Assembly: GCA_948474755.1 (NCBI GenBank)
Contig: CAOLHI010004255.1
Location: 1 to 64,000, forward strand
Source of the DNA: Ctenosaura bakeri
Lineage: Eukaryota; Chordata; Lepidosauria; Squamata; Iguanidae
Reading direction: 5' to 3'
DNA length: 64,000 nt
Shown: positions 11,280 through 20,749 of the stretch, piece by piece
Layout of the letters: the number at the start of each line of letters is the position of its first letter
How positions within the stretch are numbered: position 1 is the first letter of the stretch
Position numbers and translations under genes: made by a program
Notes under the pieces: generated by a model
The model's database searches: none
Seen by the model: only the letters and a program-made list of their open reading frames with translations
What the model was told of the DNA's origin: nothing

Positions 11280-11502
11280 GGAGACCCAGTGTGGTGAAGT
11301 AGTTTGACCATTGGACTGTGGCTCTGGAGACCAGAGATTGAGCCATGGAAACCCACTGGGATGATCTTGGGCAAGGCACACACACTCTCAGCCTCAGAGG
11401 ATGGCAAAGGCCAACCCTCTTGAAACAAATCTTGCCAAGGAAACCCTGTGATAGATTCACTTTAGGTTCAGAAATGAATTGAAAGCCCACAACAACAACA
11501 AG
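11280..11502 (+). mobile_element. CORE-SINE with ACA-repeat tail
   Basis: Order of parts: CAGTGTGGTGAAGTAG head, GGACTGTGGCTCTGGAGACC, a degraded B box (AGATTGAGCC), the CORE-like TGATCTTGGGCAAGGCACAC and TCAGCCTCAGAGGATGGCAA, the lineage-specific AATCTTGCCAAGGAAACCC, and an ACAACAACAACA tail. It is near full length. Sister copies, inverted, lie at 13830-14330 and 61386-61548. Confidence 0.85.
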
Positions 11503-11734
11503 CACTTCTCCTTATAGTATAGAGCTTTAATACAAAATAATAACCAGGTTTACCAATAGTGGAGCCAGAGCTTCAAAAAGTTGCTTTTTTGAACTGCAAC
11601 TCCTAGAACAACCCTCTAAGCCAGGCTGGGAAGCTCTAGCACAAAAAATACTTTTCCCATTCTGGGCAGTGGGTTGGTAGCATCCACATTGCAGAGTCTT
11701 TCATGCTTGTTCTTTCTATATACTACATCTTTTG

Positions 11735-11985
11735 CACATACACTTCCAACTCTTCCAGTCTGGGAAAGGATCACCCCAGTTAATTTTCTGCTATCCCACT
11801 TTCTCAGCTACTTTTTAAATATCCTGGTCTCTTTTTCATCTTTCCACTTTCTCCTTTTGTCCTTGGTTTACTTCAGTTTCTGCAAATTAAGTTCAAAGTG
11901 CAACAAACTATGGCTCCATTTGCATTTAATTAACTCAGCAGGAGGAAGAGGAGAGGTGGATTCTCACCCTTCTCAGTAAGCTGAG
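11735..11985 (-). mobile_element. TACCCTCC-family MITE, truncated copy
   Basis: Aligns by eye with the first two thirds of the copy at 58884-59253. Shared blocks are CCAACTSTTC, CTACTTTTTAAA, TTGTCCTYGGYTTACTTCAG and AATTAACTCAGC. The far end is missing after about 11985. Confidence 0.6.
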
Positions 11986-12029
11986 AGTGCGTGTTTTCTT
12001 TTTTCAGGCTTTGCTAAACTTAGTATATA

Positions 12030-12259
12030 CAGTCAGCCCTCCACATCTGCAGATTCTGTATCCATGGATTCAACCAACTATGGCTTGAAGGTATTCAAAA
12101 AATAAAAATAAAACCAAAAAACAAACTTTGATTTTCCATTTTAGATAAAGGATTCCATCTTACTACACCACTGTACATAATGGGACTTGAGCATCCATGA
12201 ATTTTGGTATCCACAGGGGGTCCTTGAACCAAACACTCACAAATACCAAGGGCCCACTG
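12030..12259. mobile_element. Tigger-like (TcMar) MITE
   Basis: Starts CAGTCAGCCCTCCACATCTG and ends CAAGGGCCCACTG, flanked by TA on both sides (12028-12029 and 12260-12261), as for Tc1/mariner-class insertion. The CAGTCAGCCCTCC end and the GTATCCATGGATTC block resemble Tigger-derived MITEs of other amniotes. It is 230 bp with no transposase. A second, longer relative carrying an LTR insertion lies at 18915-20223. Confidence 0.8.
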
Positions 12260-12387
12260 TAGATTCCAGGGTTTCTCTGCTTTAATCAGTAGTTTTATTC
12301 TGCCTTGTTAATAACTTTTGCCTTCTTTTTGCTTGGCTGCACTCTTTTGGCCACAGTTGGATGTTACTGGACCACATGTATCCTGCA

Positions 12388-12620
12388 TTAATTGGTTGAT
12401 TGATTGAATTTATACCCTACCTTTCTCCCAAATGCCACCCAAGGTGGTTTACATTAACCTAAAAAAGATACTGCTAAAACATTTAGTGTACAAAAGTTAA
12501 AAAGAAATTAAATTGTTCAGTTATTAAAACATGGTTAAAAACTATAAAGACACTTAAAATATATCTAAAACATTCTTTCAAAAAAGATTTAAAAATAAAA
12601 ACAAAAACAACAACTGTGAA
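12388..12620 (-). mobile_element. LINE 3' tail fragment (inverted)
   Basis: Reads as a reverse-complemented CR1/L2-type tail: TTGATTGATTGAATTTATA, CCTACCTTTCTCCC, then CCACCCAAGGTGGTTTACA, followed by an A-rich stretch with TTAAAAC words typical of the 3' UTR. Confidence 0.55.
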
Positions 12621-13378
12621 ATGTTGGAGAGTTTGTTTACACTGACTGCATGATTTCCCTGATCTACTGCACAAGTGTGTTTTCCATTGAAGGTTTGAAG
12701 GGATTGTGTATACTCATTTCCTGTAGCCGAGTGTTGATAGGATTGCCAACTGTTTAAAAAAAGAAAGAAGGAAGGAAAGAAGAATTTTTAAAAATGCCAT
12801 GGCCTGTTCTTGCTCAATTCATTAGCAGGACATCTGTGTGTAGTAATCATCATATTAAACTTATCCTGTGCTGAGATATGCATTATCAGCTGCTAATATC
12901 TGTAGATAAAGCCCTGTTCCCATATCTTACCACAACTAAGCCTAAGCAATTGTAAAAAAACATAGTTATTTCCATTGACTTGAAGGTGAGGGGTTTTAAA
13001 ATTCATTCATGCTACATGTGTTTATCAGTGTACTAATGTAAGGATTTATTTGTTACTACACAACTGTTATGTGCATGGCTACTGGTAAAAAGTTAATCCT
13101 CACTCTCTATCCATTTGCATTTCACTTTCTTCCAACAGCAGTTCTGACTTCCCCTTGGCTCACATAATATAGTGTGTGTGTATGTGTTTACCTGTGTGTT
13201 ACAGGATAAGTTACAGGATTCTGCTTCATATATCTGTTGAACTGGGCTGTAGTTCCAGCCAACTTCTTGAAATGCCATCATCAGTCACAGAGCAGTGTAG
13301 AGATTTTAGCACTGCTATATATGTTTTCAAAGACACCCAAGGGAAATAATGCTTCTGTATGTCAAACTGTATGTGAGA

Positions 13379-13508
13379 GCTGGGGAACCTATGCACCTTC
13401 AGATATCATTGGACTGCACCTCTCATCAGCTCCAGACCCTATGACCAATGAAGAGGAATAATAGTCACAGAGGTCCAACAATATCTGGAAGGTCATAGTT
13501 TCCTGACT
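13379..13508. mobile_element. Palindromic MITE of the CTCCAGATGTTGTTGGAC type
   Basis: The left part GGGGAACCTATGCACCTTC, CAGATATCATTGGACTGCA mirrors the right part GGTCCAACAATATCTGGAAG, CATAGTTTCC. Squamate genomes carry many such long-TIR elements, typically with GGACTACAACTCCCATCAT words. Superfamily is unproven; hAT is a guess. Confidence 0.6.
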
Positions 13509-13829
13509 GTGCTTTAAGATTCCACAAGGCCCTCTGTCATTTTTTTCCCTGCAACAGACGGACATTGTGATCCCTCTGAAAGTGGTAATAACTGCATATC
13601 ATTCCACGTTTTATACCTATTTCCATGTCCTCTCATTCTTTTCAAAGTTCCAGAAGATGGCTAGCTCTCCCCCATCTTCTTCTTTTCCTTCTCCTCCTCT
13701 TCTTCTTCTGCTCCCCCTCCCCCAAAATCAAGAAGCTGCTAAAGTCATAAAACCATATGACACTGAAATGATGGAGGTTAAACATGGAGTGTTATGAAAC
13801 CATTTTCAGTGTGCAAGATGATTTGTGGC

Positions 13830-14330
13830 TGCTGCTGCTGCTGAGGTTATTGTGTGCTTTCAATTTTTTTCCAACTTAAAGTTACCCTAAAGTAATCCTA
13901 TGATGGGGTTTTCTTGGCAAGATTTGTTCCAAAGGAGTTTGCCTTTGCCCTCCTTTGAGGCTGAATGTGACTTGCCCAAGGTCACCCAACGGCAGTCACG
14001 TAGGAACGTGGGGGCAGAGGGGGGCGATTCGCCCTGAGCAGCAATATTTCTGGGGCATCCCGGTCCATAGCCACGCCCCTATGTGCCCTAGCCATGCCCC
14101 TGCATGGCCCAGCCATCCGCCCGCACACCCTGGTCACACCCCTGCGTACTCTGGCCATGCTCCCCACACAGTGGTCATGCCCCTCGTACCCTAGCCCCAC
14201 CCCCTCCACACAGTCCATGCTCCACCACTGCCCAATGGGTTTCTATGGCCAAGCAGGGATTCAAACCCTGGTCTCCAGAGTTGTACTTCAACATTCAAAC
14301 AACTCTGCCATACTGGCTCTCCCCAGATAA
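13830..14330 (-). mobile_element. CORE-SINE (inverted), split by a hAT-like MITE
   Basis: Read on the minus strand, the head (GCCAGTATGGCAGAGTTG) and the GAGACCAGGGTTTGAATCCC B-box region lie at 14240-14325, and the body and 3' part (GACCTTGGGCAAGTC, AATCTTGCCAAGAAAACCCC) at 13845-13992. Between them sits a 238-bp insertion (13993-14230). The SINE target is duplicated at the junctions as CCCAACGG/CCCAATGG. The 3' end runs into a CTG-repeat tract. Confidence 0.8.
13993..14230. mobile_element. hAT-like MITE with an internal minisatellite
   Basis: Begins CAGTCACGTAGG and ends CCACCACTG; the complement of the end reads CAGTGGTGG, so both ends start CAGT. It is flanked by an 8-bp duplication, CCCAACGG (13985-13992) and CCCAATGG (14231-14238), with one substitution. 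An 8-bp duplication plus CAGT ends is the hAT pattern. The left interior GAGGGGGGCGATTCGCCCTG resembles common vertebrate hAT-derived repeats. The middle is a degenerate tandem repeat of about 19-22 bp built around GCCATGCCCC/TGGCCATGC (about 14068-14200). No transposase is present. Confidence 0.8.
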
Positions 14331-14426
14331 TTAAAGAGCATATGTTGTTGTGAGTTTGCTGATGGAATACCTGATCAGGGACTGGGAATTCACATTTCAA
14401 TATTTCTTAATAACCAAGGGTGCATA

Positions 14427-14993
14427 CCCTCTAGCATTTCAGAGATGAAAACTGGGACATGTGTGGCCAAGCAACTTCAGAGTGTGGTCAGGACGGCAAA
14501 AATTAGTAATGATGAAGAACACATAAGCCAGAGAGGCTGCAGTGGTTTGCTTTTCCCTAAGTCTTCAGAGAAGGACAATATTTGACCCCTCTGTCCTCAC
14601 ATCTCCTGGGCTGAGTTAAGTGTGAACAACCTGTTCTTCTACTTTAAATTCAGGTCATTTCTGCACTACACTGTTATAGTGCTATTATTCCATGTTCAAC
14701 GTGCTGTGGAATTCTGGGGTTTGTAGTTTACTGAGGCCAAAGAACTCTCTGAGAATTCTGAATGCCCCTCCCTAAATGTCAAACACCAGGATTCCACAGG
14801 AGGTCAAAAGCAGAATAATAGCACTATAACAGTGTAGTGCAGAAATGGCCTCAGTTTGGATCAGCCGAAGTAAGCCAAAGGCGAAAAGTGGGAGGGAGGA
14901 AGAGAAACTAGGGACACATTAAAAGCAGTTGAAAAAGTGGGATGGTAGAAGATTAACTGAGACTGTCCCTGATAAATAAGGATAATTGGAGGG
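14427..14993 (+). mobile_element. TACCCTCC-family MITE, split by another MITE
   Basis: Starts CCCTCTAGCATTTCAGAGAT and ends ATTGGAGGG, with TA directly outside both ends. Blocks shared with other copies: GATGAAAACTGGGACA, GTGTGGCCAAG, GAGGCTGCAG, AGTAAGCCAAAGGCG, GGGAGGAAGAGA. The 567 bp include a 198-bp insertion (14653-14850) with a 3-bp duplication; removing these leaves 366 bp, close to the 370 bp of the copy at 58884-59253. The 2-bp TA flanks hint at Tc1/mariner-class mobilisation, but that is inference. Confidence 0.8.
14653..14850. mobile_element. 198-bp Harbinger-like MITE, nested
   Basis: Starts GGTCATTTCTGCACTACACT and ends AGTGTAGTGCAGAAATGGCC, with inverted repeats of about 38 bases extending through TGTTATAGTGCTATTATTCC. 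Flanked by TCA on both sides (14650-14652 and 14851-14853). Inside are GAATTCTGGGGTTTGTAGTT and an inverted CCAGGATTCCACAGGA. Relatives: 32144-32351, 34388-34580, 50623-50748 and, more distant, 35714-35931. It interrupts the MITE at 14427-14993. Confidence 0.9.
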
Positions 14994-15474
14994 TATACAT
15001 GGTGACTAGTTGACATGTCTTACAGCAAGCCACTTTTGAGAGAGGGAGTGCAGCTTACGGGCTGCCTACAGCCTTTAACTGGGCTGGGCTTTTTTAGGTC
15101 CAGGAGAGGTCTTTTTAAAAATGACAGTAAGTAATTCACAAGTTGACTCCCAGTTTACTTCCTGTTTGAAAAATAGTCCCTTCTAGGTGACAGTCTAAGA
15201 TGGTCCTAAAACATTGCAAAATTGTTCCCCTGGCCCCTAAGGGGAGTTGGTAAAAGTTTTTAAACGGTAAAGATTGTTCCTGTAATCATAAAGAAGTACA
15301 GCAGGGAAGGGGGTGTGCCCCCCGCCAAATTCCCATGCCTCCCTCCCTTACCCATATTTGTCTTAAAGGGCTGGCTGTGTTATTGTGTTGCAACAAAACC
15401 ACCTTAAAGATTTAACAGATTTGTTGGGGAATAATCTTCCACAGATTAGAGTTCCGATCATCAGTGGCATGGTA

Positions 15475-15818
15475 CCCTCCAAAAATTTCTTTCACAGAAG
15501 AAAACTGGGACACACGTGGCCACGTAACATCAGTGTGTGGTCAAGATGGCAAAAGTTATTAATAAGGAGGAACACACAGGCTAGGAGAGGCTGCAGCAGT
15601 TTGCTTTTGTCTGAGCCTACTGGGAAGTGCAAGACTCTACCCCTTCCTCTCCTCCCTGCTGAATTAATTGAGGGTAGACTACTTTGGCAGTCCAACTCCA
15701 AACTCCGCAGCAACTGAAATACAGTGTCTGGAAGAGCAGGAGAGGAAGAGAGAAACTGGCATATGGTGCAACTGAAAAAGTGAGGTGACTGGAATGTCTC
15801 TGCCAAATTAGGACAGTG
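15475..15818 (+). mobile_element. TACCCTCC-family MITE
   Basis: Starts CCCTCCAAAAATTTC after a TA and carries the family blocks GAAAACTGGGACACACGTGG, GGTCAAGATGGCAAAAGTTA, CTAGGAGAGGCTGCAGCAG and CTCCCTGCTGAATTAATTG. The far end is degraded (GGACAGTGTATGCCTCC). About 344 bp. Confidence 0.75.
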
Positions 15819-15849
15819 TATGCCTCCTCAGTTTGCAGGAAATTTTATT

Positions 15850-17130
15850 AGAGTTAAACCTTTATGTTGATTTCTTTTTTTTAAGCCAACTTTTTCAATA
15901 TTGGGAATGGTTGGAGGCAAACAGTACAGCCAGGAGTCATGAATTCAGTATGTTTTCTAAAAGTGTTTGGGGGGGTTACCTGTATTAGTAAAGCCACAGT
16001 AGATTTTATTGAGTTTTCATCTGTTCAAATGAGAAGAAAAGTTTTGCTTCTGCTCTCAGCAGCGTGAAAACTCCAGTCTCCTAAGCTAAGTCTTCTCCAG
16101 AGAATGATGGAATGGCATTAAGATGGCTGACTTCTCCACCAGATTGCTCTGTGTTTCAGAGTTTCTGATTCACAAATGGCTGTTTCTGTGAGATTTAGTT
16201 TACATTGCTTTTTACTGAAAAATTTAGTAAATGACAAGGGGAAGTAAATAGTACGTAGGAAATATTTAGGGGTTTTTTTTTTGTCTCCCATTCTTTTTTT
16301 GTCTTTTTATAACCAGAGCAAATTTCCAACTAAGAGTTATTCTGTAATATAGAGAAAAGCAAGCAACCCTGCTTCTCTAACAGGGTCTGACTTCATTTTT
16401 ATTGAGACAATGCAAGGCAATATTAAAGTTTTTACAGTACTATGCATTTCTTCTTGGCTTCCAACCAGAAGAAAATGTGGATTTAATTCTGTACATTTTG
16501 TACAATGAGCCTTGCTAAAGTTGCACGTCATATATCCTGCAAAAATGCTTTGTGTTACTTTTATATTATTAAGAACTGACTTCTTTCCTTCCACAGACCA
16601 TGGAATTTCATCAACACCTGGTGTTTGTTCATCACATTTCATAGAACTATGGGGGGGGGGGAAGCAAGGTATATTCTATAAGCAAACAGAAGAGCTACGA
16701 ACAAAGTGAAAGAATGCAAGCAGGATGTATAAATTCTGAAGCCAGAGTTTCCTGTTAGCAAAGATATATAGAACTGGAGCCATAGTTTCAACTGGGAAGA
16801 AGCCAAAAGGAAATAAATAATGGCATTTCAGATTATTGCGTTAATGAAAGTGGCAACTGAAATCAGAAAGCTTACATAACTCTTCTCTTGACCATAAATA
16901 AGATCTTCAGGGTAATGTGATTTCAGAGTGCAAATTCTTATTTAAACACGGAACACAATTTCCCCCCTTCCAAAGACTATACCACTCACAGCTGGGAGCG
17001 GTATGCAACTGTTTCAATTAGTGGTTGTCCTTTCTTCAATTTGTAGAGCATGCTGTACTGCCATATTTTCACAAATACAGACATGTGGGTAGATTTCTAC
17101 TGTTGTTCTCATCCTCAATTTGTTGCAGCC
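15850..17130. other. Intergenic, unassigned
   Basis: AT-rich sequence without recognised genes or clear repeats apart from short homopolymer runs (T-run near 16272, G-run near 16651). Confidence 0.4.
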
Positions 17131-17134
17131 TGAG

Positions 17135-17342
17135 GCTCTAAGCTTGTAATGGGAGGGGTGAAACTCTCCAAATGTTGTTGGATTGCAATACCCATCGTTC
17201 CACTGTTTGTGCTGGCTAGGACTACTTGGATTTACAGTCCAACTGCATTGTAAGCTGCCTTGGTTTCTATACTGGGAGAAAGGTGGGATAAAGAATGAAT
17301 GAATGAATAGTTCTGGAAGGCCATGTCATTCCCACCCCTGCT
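17135..17342. mobile_element. Palindromic MITE with an inserted LINE/SINE tail
   Basis: The left arm GGAGGGGTGAAACTCTCC, AAATGTTGTTGGATTGCA and the right arm TTCTGGAAGGCCATGTC, CCCACCCCTGC are the two ends of the CTCCAGATGTTGTTGGAC-type repeat. Between them lies TTGTAAGCTGCCTTGG ... GGAGAAAGGTGGGATAAAG with a GAAT repeat, which reads as a LINE-type 3' tail inserted into the MITE. Junction duplications are not clear. Confidence 0.5.
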
Positions 17343-17651
17343 GTAAGGTTTTGGTAGTAGGGCTGCCCGTTCAGGATTGTCCAAAGGCCCCGAGGTTTTG
17401 TGGCAAAAACCTGAGATCTAAGAATAGCACCTGGTGATGTCATTTAGCCTTGTGTGTTAAGTGCAAACCACAGTTGCTCACAGCTGGTTATTCAAACACA
17501 CACACAGAACATATTTTCTTGTTTAGACATTAAGACTGAAATATTAGCTGAAGTGGCTGTTCTCAGAGCAAGGTAATATGAGGGCATTATTCCTTCTCAC
17601 CTACATAGGGAGATGGGATAAGGAATGTATAATATAGCCTATCTACTTCTA

Positions 17652-18220
17652 GGCCCTTTTCGCACGGGCCTTTGCTCACGCGACAGCCCCGTGAGCTGGG
17701 CGGGAGTGGGAGCGTCGCTCCGCACGACGCACTCCCACTTCCGCCCAGCTCACGGGGCTGAAGTGGCGCGAGCGCGGGTTTTTTGATTTTCGCGTACAAG
17801 CGAAAATCACCCCGTGCTCGCGCAACGCTCCCGGCGCCCACCCGCACTTACCTTTCGTGCGGAGCCTCCGGGAGCCGGCCGGGTCGTGCTTCCTTCCCTC
17901 CGCCCCTGCGGAAGGAAGGAGCGGGGTGGGGAGCTAGTGCGACGGACGCGATGCCCGCTTTGCGCGCGCACGCGCGCGGGGGGTCGCAACGCCGCCCGCT
18001 TTGCACGTGCACGGGGGGAATCCGGCGCGCGCGGGGGGGGGGAATCCGGCACGAGGTCTCCCGCTTCGCACGGGGGGAGGGCGGCTTGCACGGCAAGCCT
18101 CCTTCGGTGCCGCTTCCCCGCTCGTTCCTTCACCTGCGGAAGGAAGGAGGGGGAAGCGGCAGCCTCTTGCACTTGCCGGCCTCCCCCGCTTGTGCTAGAA
18201 GCCTCAGTGCGAAAAGGGCC
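17652..18220 (-). mobile_element. CpG-rich Harbinger-like MITE, copy 2
   Basis: Starts GGCCCTTTTCGCAC and ends GTGCGAAAAGGGCC, flanked by CTA on both sides (17649-17651 and 18221-18223). It is 569 bp, in the opposite orientation to copy 1: the block with a GGGAGTGGGAGCG / CGCTCCCACTCCCG-type palindrome is on the left here and on the right there. Two strong hairpins are present: 17684-17760 (CAGCCCCGTGAGCTGGGCGG and its complement) and 17785-17808 (GATTTTCGC / GCGAAAATC). Long overlapping ORFs on both strands (up to 150 codons) result from high GC content and few stop codons. Confidence 0.9.
17684..17760. repeat. Hairpin inside the CpG-rich MITE
   Basis: Near-perfect inverted repeat: CAGCCCCGTGAGCTGGGCGG on the left and its exact complement on the right, with GGAGTGGGAGCGTCG continuing the stem. 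The loop is short, around CCGCACGA. Confidence 0.9.
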
Positions 18221-18857
18221 CTAGTTAGAAGGTAGATACAGAGCAGAGTGGAAGGTGAGTCCTGGCACTATAGTGATTGGTAGAGAAGGAGAGTCTAATT
18301 CAGTAAACACATAGAAATCAATTAAGCCTTGCAAATTGTAGCAATCTGATGCATTAATAGCTAAGCTAGAGGTTTGTACACAGCCTGCTAAACCCACCAG
18401 AGCTGGAGAATTTGTTCTCCCACCTGGAGGTGACCCATGAAAATTGTAAACTCAAGGCCAGGCCCTGAGGTCTGGCTATCCTATTTGATAATTATAATGA
18501 TGATAGAATCAGACCAGCTATTTCTCCTCTTCACCCTCTTGCATACCTTAATGCCTTTAATGCAGCCTTCTTCAGCCTCTGCTATCCAGATGATGGATGA
18601 CAACTGCTATTCTCTTGGAATACCCCCTCCCTCAAAATGTGGGAAACAATCCCTGTCAATCCTATCCAACAAACAACAAACAAACCCACACAACAAAAGT
18701 TATCAGCTTTCACAGCCTCTTTTTATCTCACAAATCCATGGTGTATTTTTCTGTATACTGTATATGCCATTCTATTTCATGTGGATTTTATTCTGTACAG
18801 AATTCAGCAGAGCTCACCAAATGTAAAATAGATAAATTGATCAATAAATGGTATTAA

Positions 18858-18914
18858 CATTTATTTATTTTGTTCATTTACGTTCCACCTTTTCTACAAT
18901 AATGGGACTCAAGG
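18858..18914 (-). mobile_element. LINE 3' tail fragment (inverted)
   Basis: ATTTATTTATTTTGTTCATT, then CCACCTTTTCTACAATAATGG, then GACTCAAGGCAGCTT, is a reverse-complemented CR1/L2-type tail abutting the Tigger-like element that follows. Confidence 0.45.
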
Positions 18915-19142
18915 CAGCTTTCCACTTTCGCAGAGGCTAGGGACACAAAAACCTCCTATAAAAGTGGAAAAATTGCAAATAAAAATTAAAATTGTAAACA
19001 CCATTTTTTTTAACATGGGGGCATTTCTCTAGGAATCTTTAGGTCCTCCAGAGTTATTCAGTGGCCAAAATCTGATGAAAGTGGCCATAGAGTTACGCTA
19101 GAGGATCTAGCAATGCCTAGAGAAGTGTTCTCTCTAAGAATC

Positions 19143-20052
19143 TGTTACCCTGTTTACTGGGGGTCCCGGGAGGGACACCTAAATAACCTTACAATTACAA
19201 AAGATGGGGAAATTAGTCAAGAGCACTGGCTGGCACTACGAGAGGCAGGGTAATGCAGCAGGATCTTGTAACCCAGTGTTTACGGGGTCAGGCCAAGTCA
19301 AGAAGCAAACCGTGTTGGAAATAAATGAATGATCTTTATTAAATACAGGCACACAATGTAAGCAATACACGCACACAGATAACTAAGGAAAATAAAGGTG
19401 TGAGTATGATAGCGGGCTTTTCAGAGGGATAGTTGATTTGGGTGATATGGAACCTGTTCCTGGAGCCCGGGAAGAAGATAGAGAGCGAAGCTGGGGTGTG
19501 ATGTATCTCAGCACGTGGAGCTGAGAGAAAGCTTGCCAAGCAAAGCAGCAGCAAGGTGGTCTGGAACTCAGGAGCGATCTGAGGATGATCTCAGAATCAG
19601 GAGTTTTTATAGAGGGAAATGTGACTGCAGGCTATGCCATACTTGGGGAAAACAATGCGATTTAGGAGCGAGACAAAGCTTTGGAAAGGTCAGAATTTAG
19701 CATGATTGAGTTAAATCCGAATTGACAAAGAGCTAGCCAGTATGCGAATACAGAATGCTTGGCAGTTGAGTATTCAGCTTGCCAGGCTGCCTGCTCGGGG
19801 CAGGGAGTCCTTTGTAAACAGCGTGCATACATAATGAGGGTGTTTGCAGAGAGGTCACCTAAAGCAAGGATGTGGCTATTTCTGGCCTGCCTGGGTAGAG
19901 AATGGAATGTCCAGCAATTAGTGGCCGAGCCTAGTCTGTGCTTGTCCAGGGGCCTCACAAACGTGTGGAGAAGGGTGGTAGAAGAGAGCCAAATTATTGA
20001 TATCAAAAAGATATCTAGGGGTATCTCCATGTAGGCCTAAACTGCAGTAACA
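19143..20052 (-). mobile_element. Solo LTR, minus strand
   Basis: Read on the minus strand it starts TGTTACTGCAGTTTAGG and ends CCAGTAAACAGGGTAACA, so it has TG...CA ends. The flanking 5-mers GAATC and AAATC agree at four of five positions, a probable 5-bp target duplication. A TATA box (TATAAAAA) lies at 19604-19611 and an AATAAA signal at 19335-19340, both on the minus strand. No internal retroviral sequence flanks it, so it is a solo LTR left by recombination. The LTR at 43666-44531 is the same family. It is clearly LTR-class; the retrovirus group cannot be told from the LTR alone. Confidence 0.8.
19604..19611 (-). promoter_or_regulatory. TATA box of the solo LTR
   Basis: Minus-strand TATAAAAA within the LTR; the + strand LTR has a TATAAAAA at the equivalent place (44089-44096). 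The AATAAA signal lies about 270 bp further along the minus strand. Confidence 0.6.
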
Positions 20053-20229
20053 AAATCTCTAGGTTCTCTAGTGTGACTCTATGGTCCATTTCTGGTCCAT
20101 CTATAGTGTGTTTTTTCTGTGACAGGGGCAAACACAGTAAGAATTTTTAAAATAAATATATTAAATACATAAAATGACCCACAAATAATCAAATCCATGA
20201 ATGCTGAAGTAGAGGGCTGACAGTATACC

Positions 20230-20745
20230 CAAGAAGATGGTGGAACAGAGAGGAGCTTTCTGAAGATCTTAGAGCTCTACTGGGCACATTGAAAGACAGC
20301 ATCTCCCTCTAACAGTCTGGACCCAAGCCACATAGTTCTTTATGGATCATCACCAGCACTTTGAATTGTGCCTGGAAACAGACTAGCGGGCAGTGGAGCT
20401 GTTATAACAAGGGAGTTGTATGCTACTTATTGCCAGCCCCAATTAACAATCTTGCTGTTGGTTTTTGGACTACCGGAAGTTTTGGAACACTTTTCAAATA
20501 CAGACCCACATAGTGTGCATTACAGTAATCAATATGGGATGTAACCAAAGTATGCGTTACCATGGCCAGATCAGACTATTCCAGGAATGGCCACATTTGG
20601 CACACTAGGTTTAACTGGGCAAGTGTACTTCTGGTCACTGCTGAAACTTAGGCCTCCAGGATCATGGCTGAATCCAAGAGTACACCCAAACTGAACCTGT
20701 GTTTTCAGGGAAAGTGTAACCCCGTTTAACAAAAATCTGTCTTAT
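20230..20745 (-). mobile_element. L2-type LINE fragment, reverse transcriptase C-terminus
   Basis: Minus-strand translation of about 20500-20575 gives DLAMVTHTLVTSHIDYCNAH, then YVGL, which matches the conserved tail of L2-clade reverse transcriptases (pattern DLATVIHALVTSRLDYCNALY). Flanking text on both sides also follows the L2 order but is broken by stop codons and shifts. It is a dead relic. A second fragment, on the plus strand, lies at 54870-55290. Confidence 0.75.
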
Positions 20746-20749
20746 TAAG

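Larger units (their letters stand above)
17360..18483. mobile_element. Degraded GTTGCCAG-family repeat, split by the CpG-rich MITE
   Basis: The left part (GGGCTGCCCGTTCAGG, CACCTGGTGATGTCA, TGTTAAGTGCAAACCACAGT) and the right part (ACCCACCAGAGCTGGAGAA, CAGGCCCTGAGGTCTGGC) resemble opposite halves of the family seen at 7828-8132. The CpG-rich element at 17652-18220 lies in between. Without it the repeat is still longer than 305 bp, so part of it may be other sequence. Confidence 0.4.
18915..20223. mobile_element. Tigger-like MITE interrupted by a solo LTR
   Basis: The right end AGAGGGCTGACAG, followed by TA, is the Tigger-type terminus; it mirrors the CAGTCAGCCCTCC start at 12030. The interior has TTTCCACTTTCGCAGAGG, GGCATTTCTCTAGGAATC, AAAGTGGCCATAGAGTTACG and TCTAGTGTGACTCTATGG, with palindromic CTCTAGG words. 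The left terminus is missing. A 910-bp LTR (19143-20052) splits it; the reconstructed target reads CTCTAAGAATC joined to TCTAGGTTCTC. Confidence 0.65.

Noticed and set aside
13955..14334. Proline/histidine-rich ORFs of 76-79 codons
   Set aside because: They translate the minisatellite inside the hAT-like MITE.
17783..18235. Overlapping 121-150 codon ORFs on both strands
   Set aside because: They lie inside the GC-rich MITE, where stop codons are rare. The products are Arg/Pro/Ala-rich artefacts and cross the element end.
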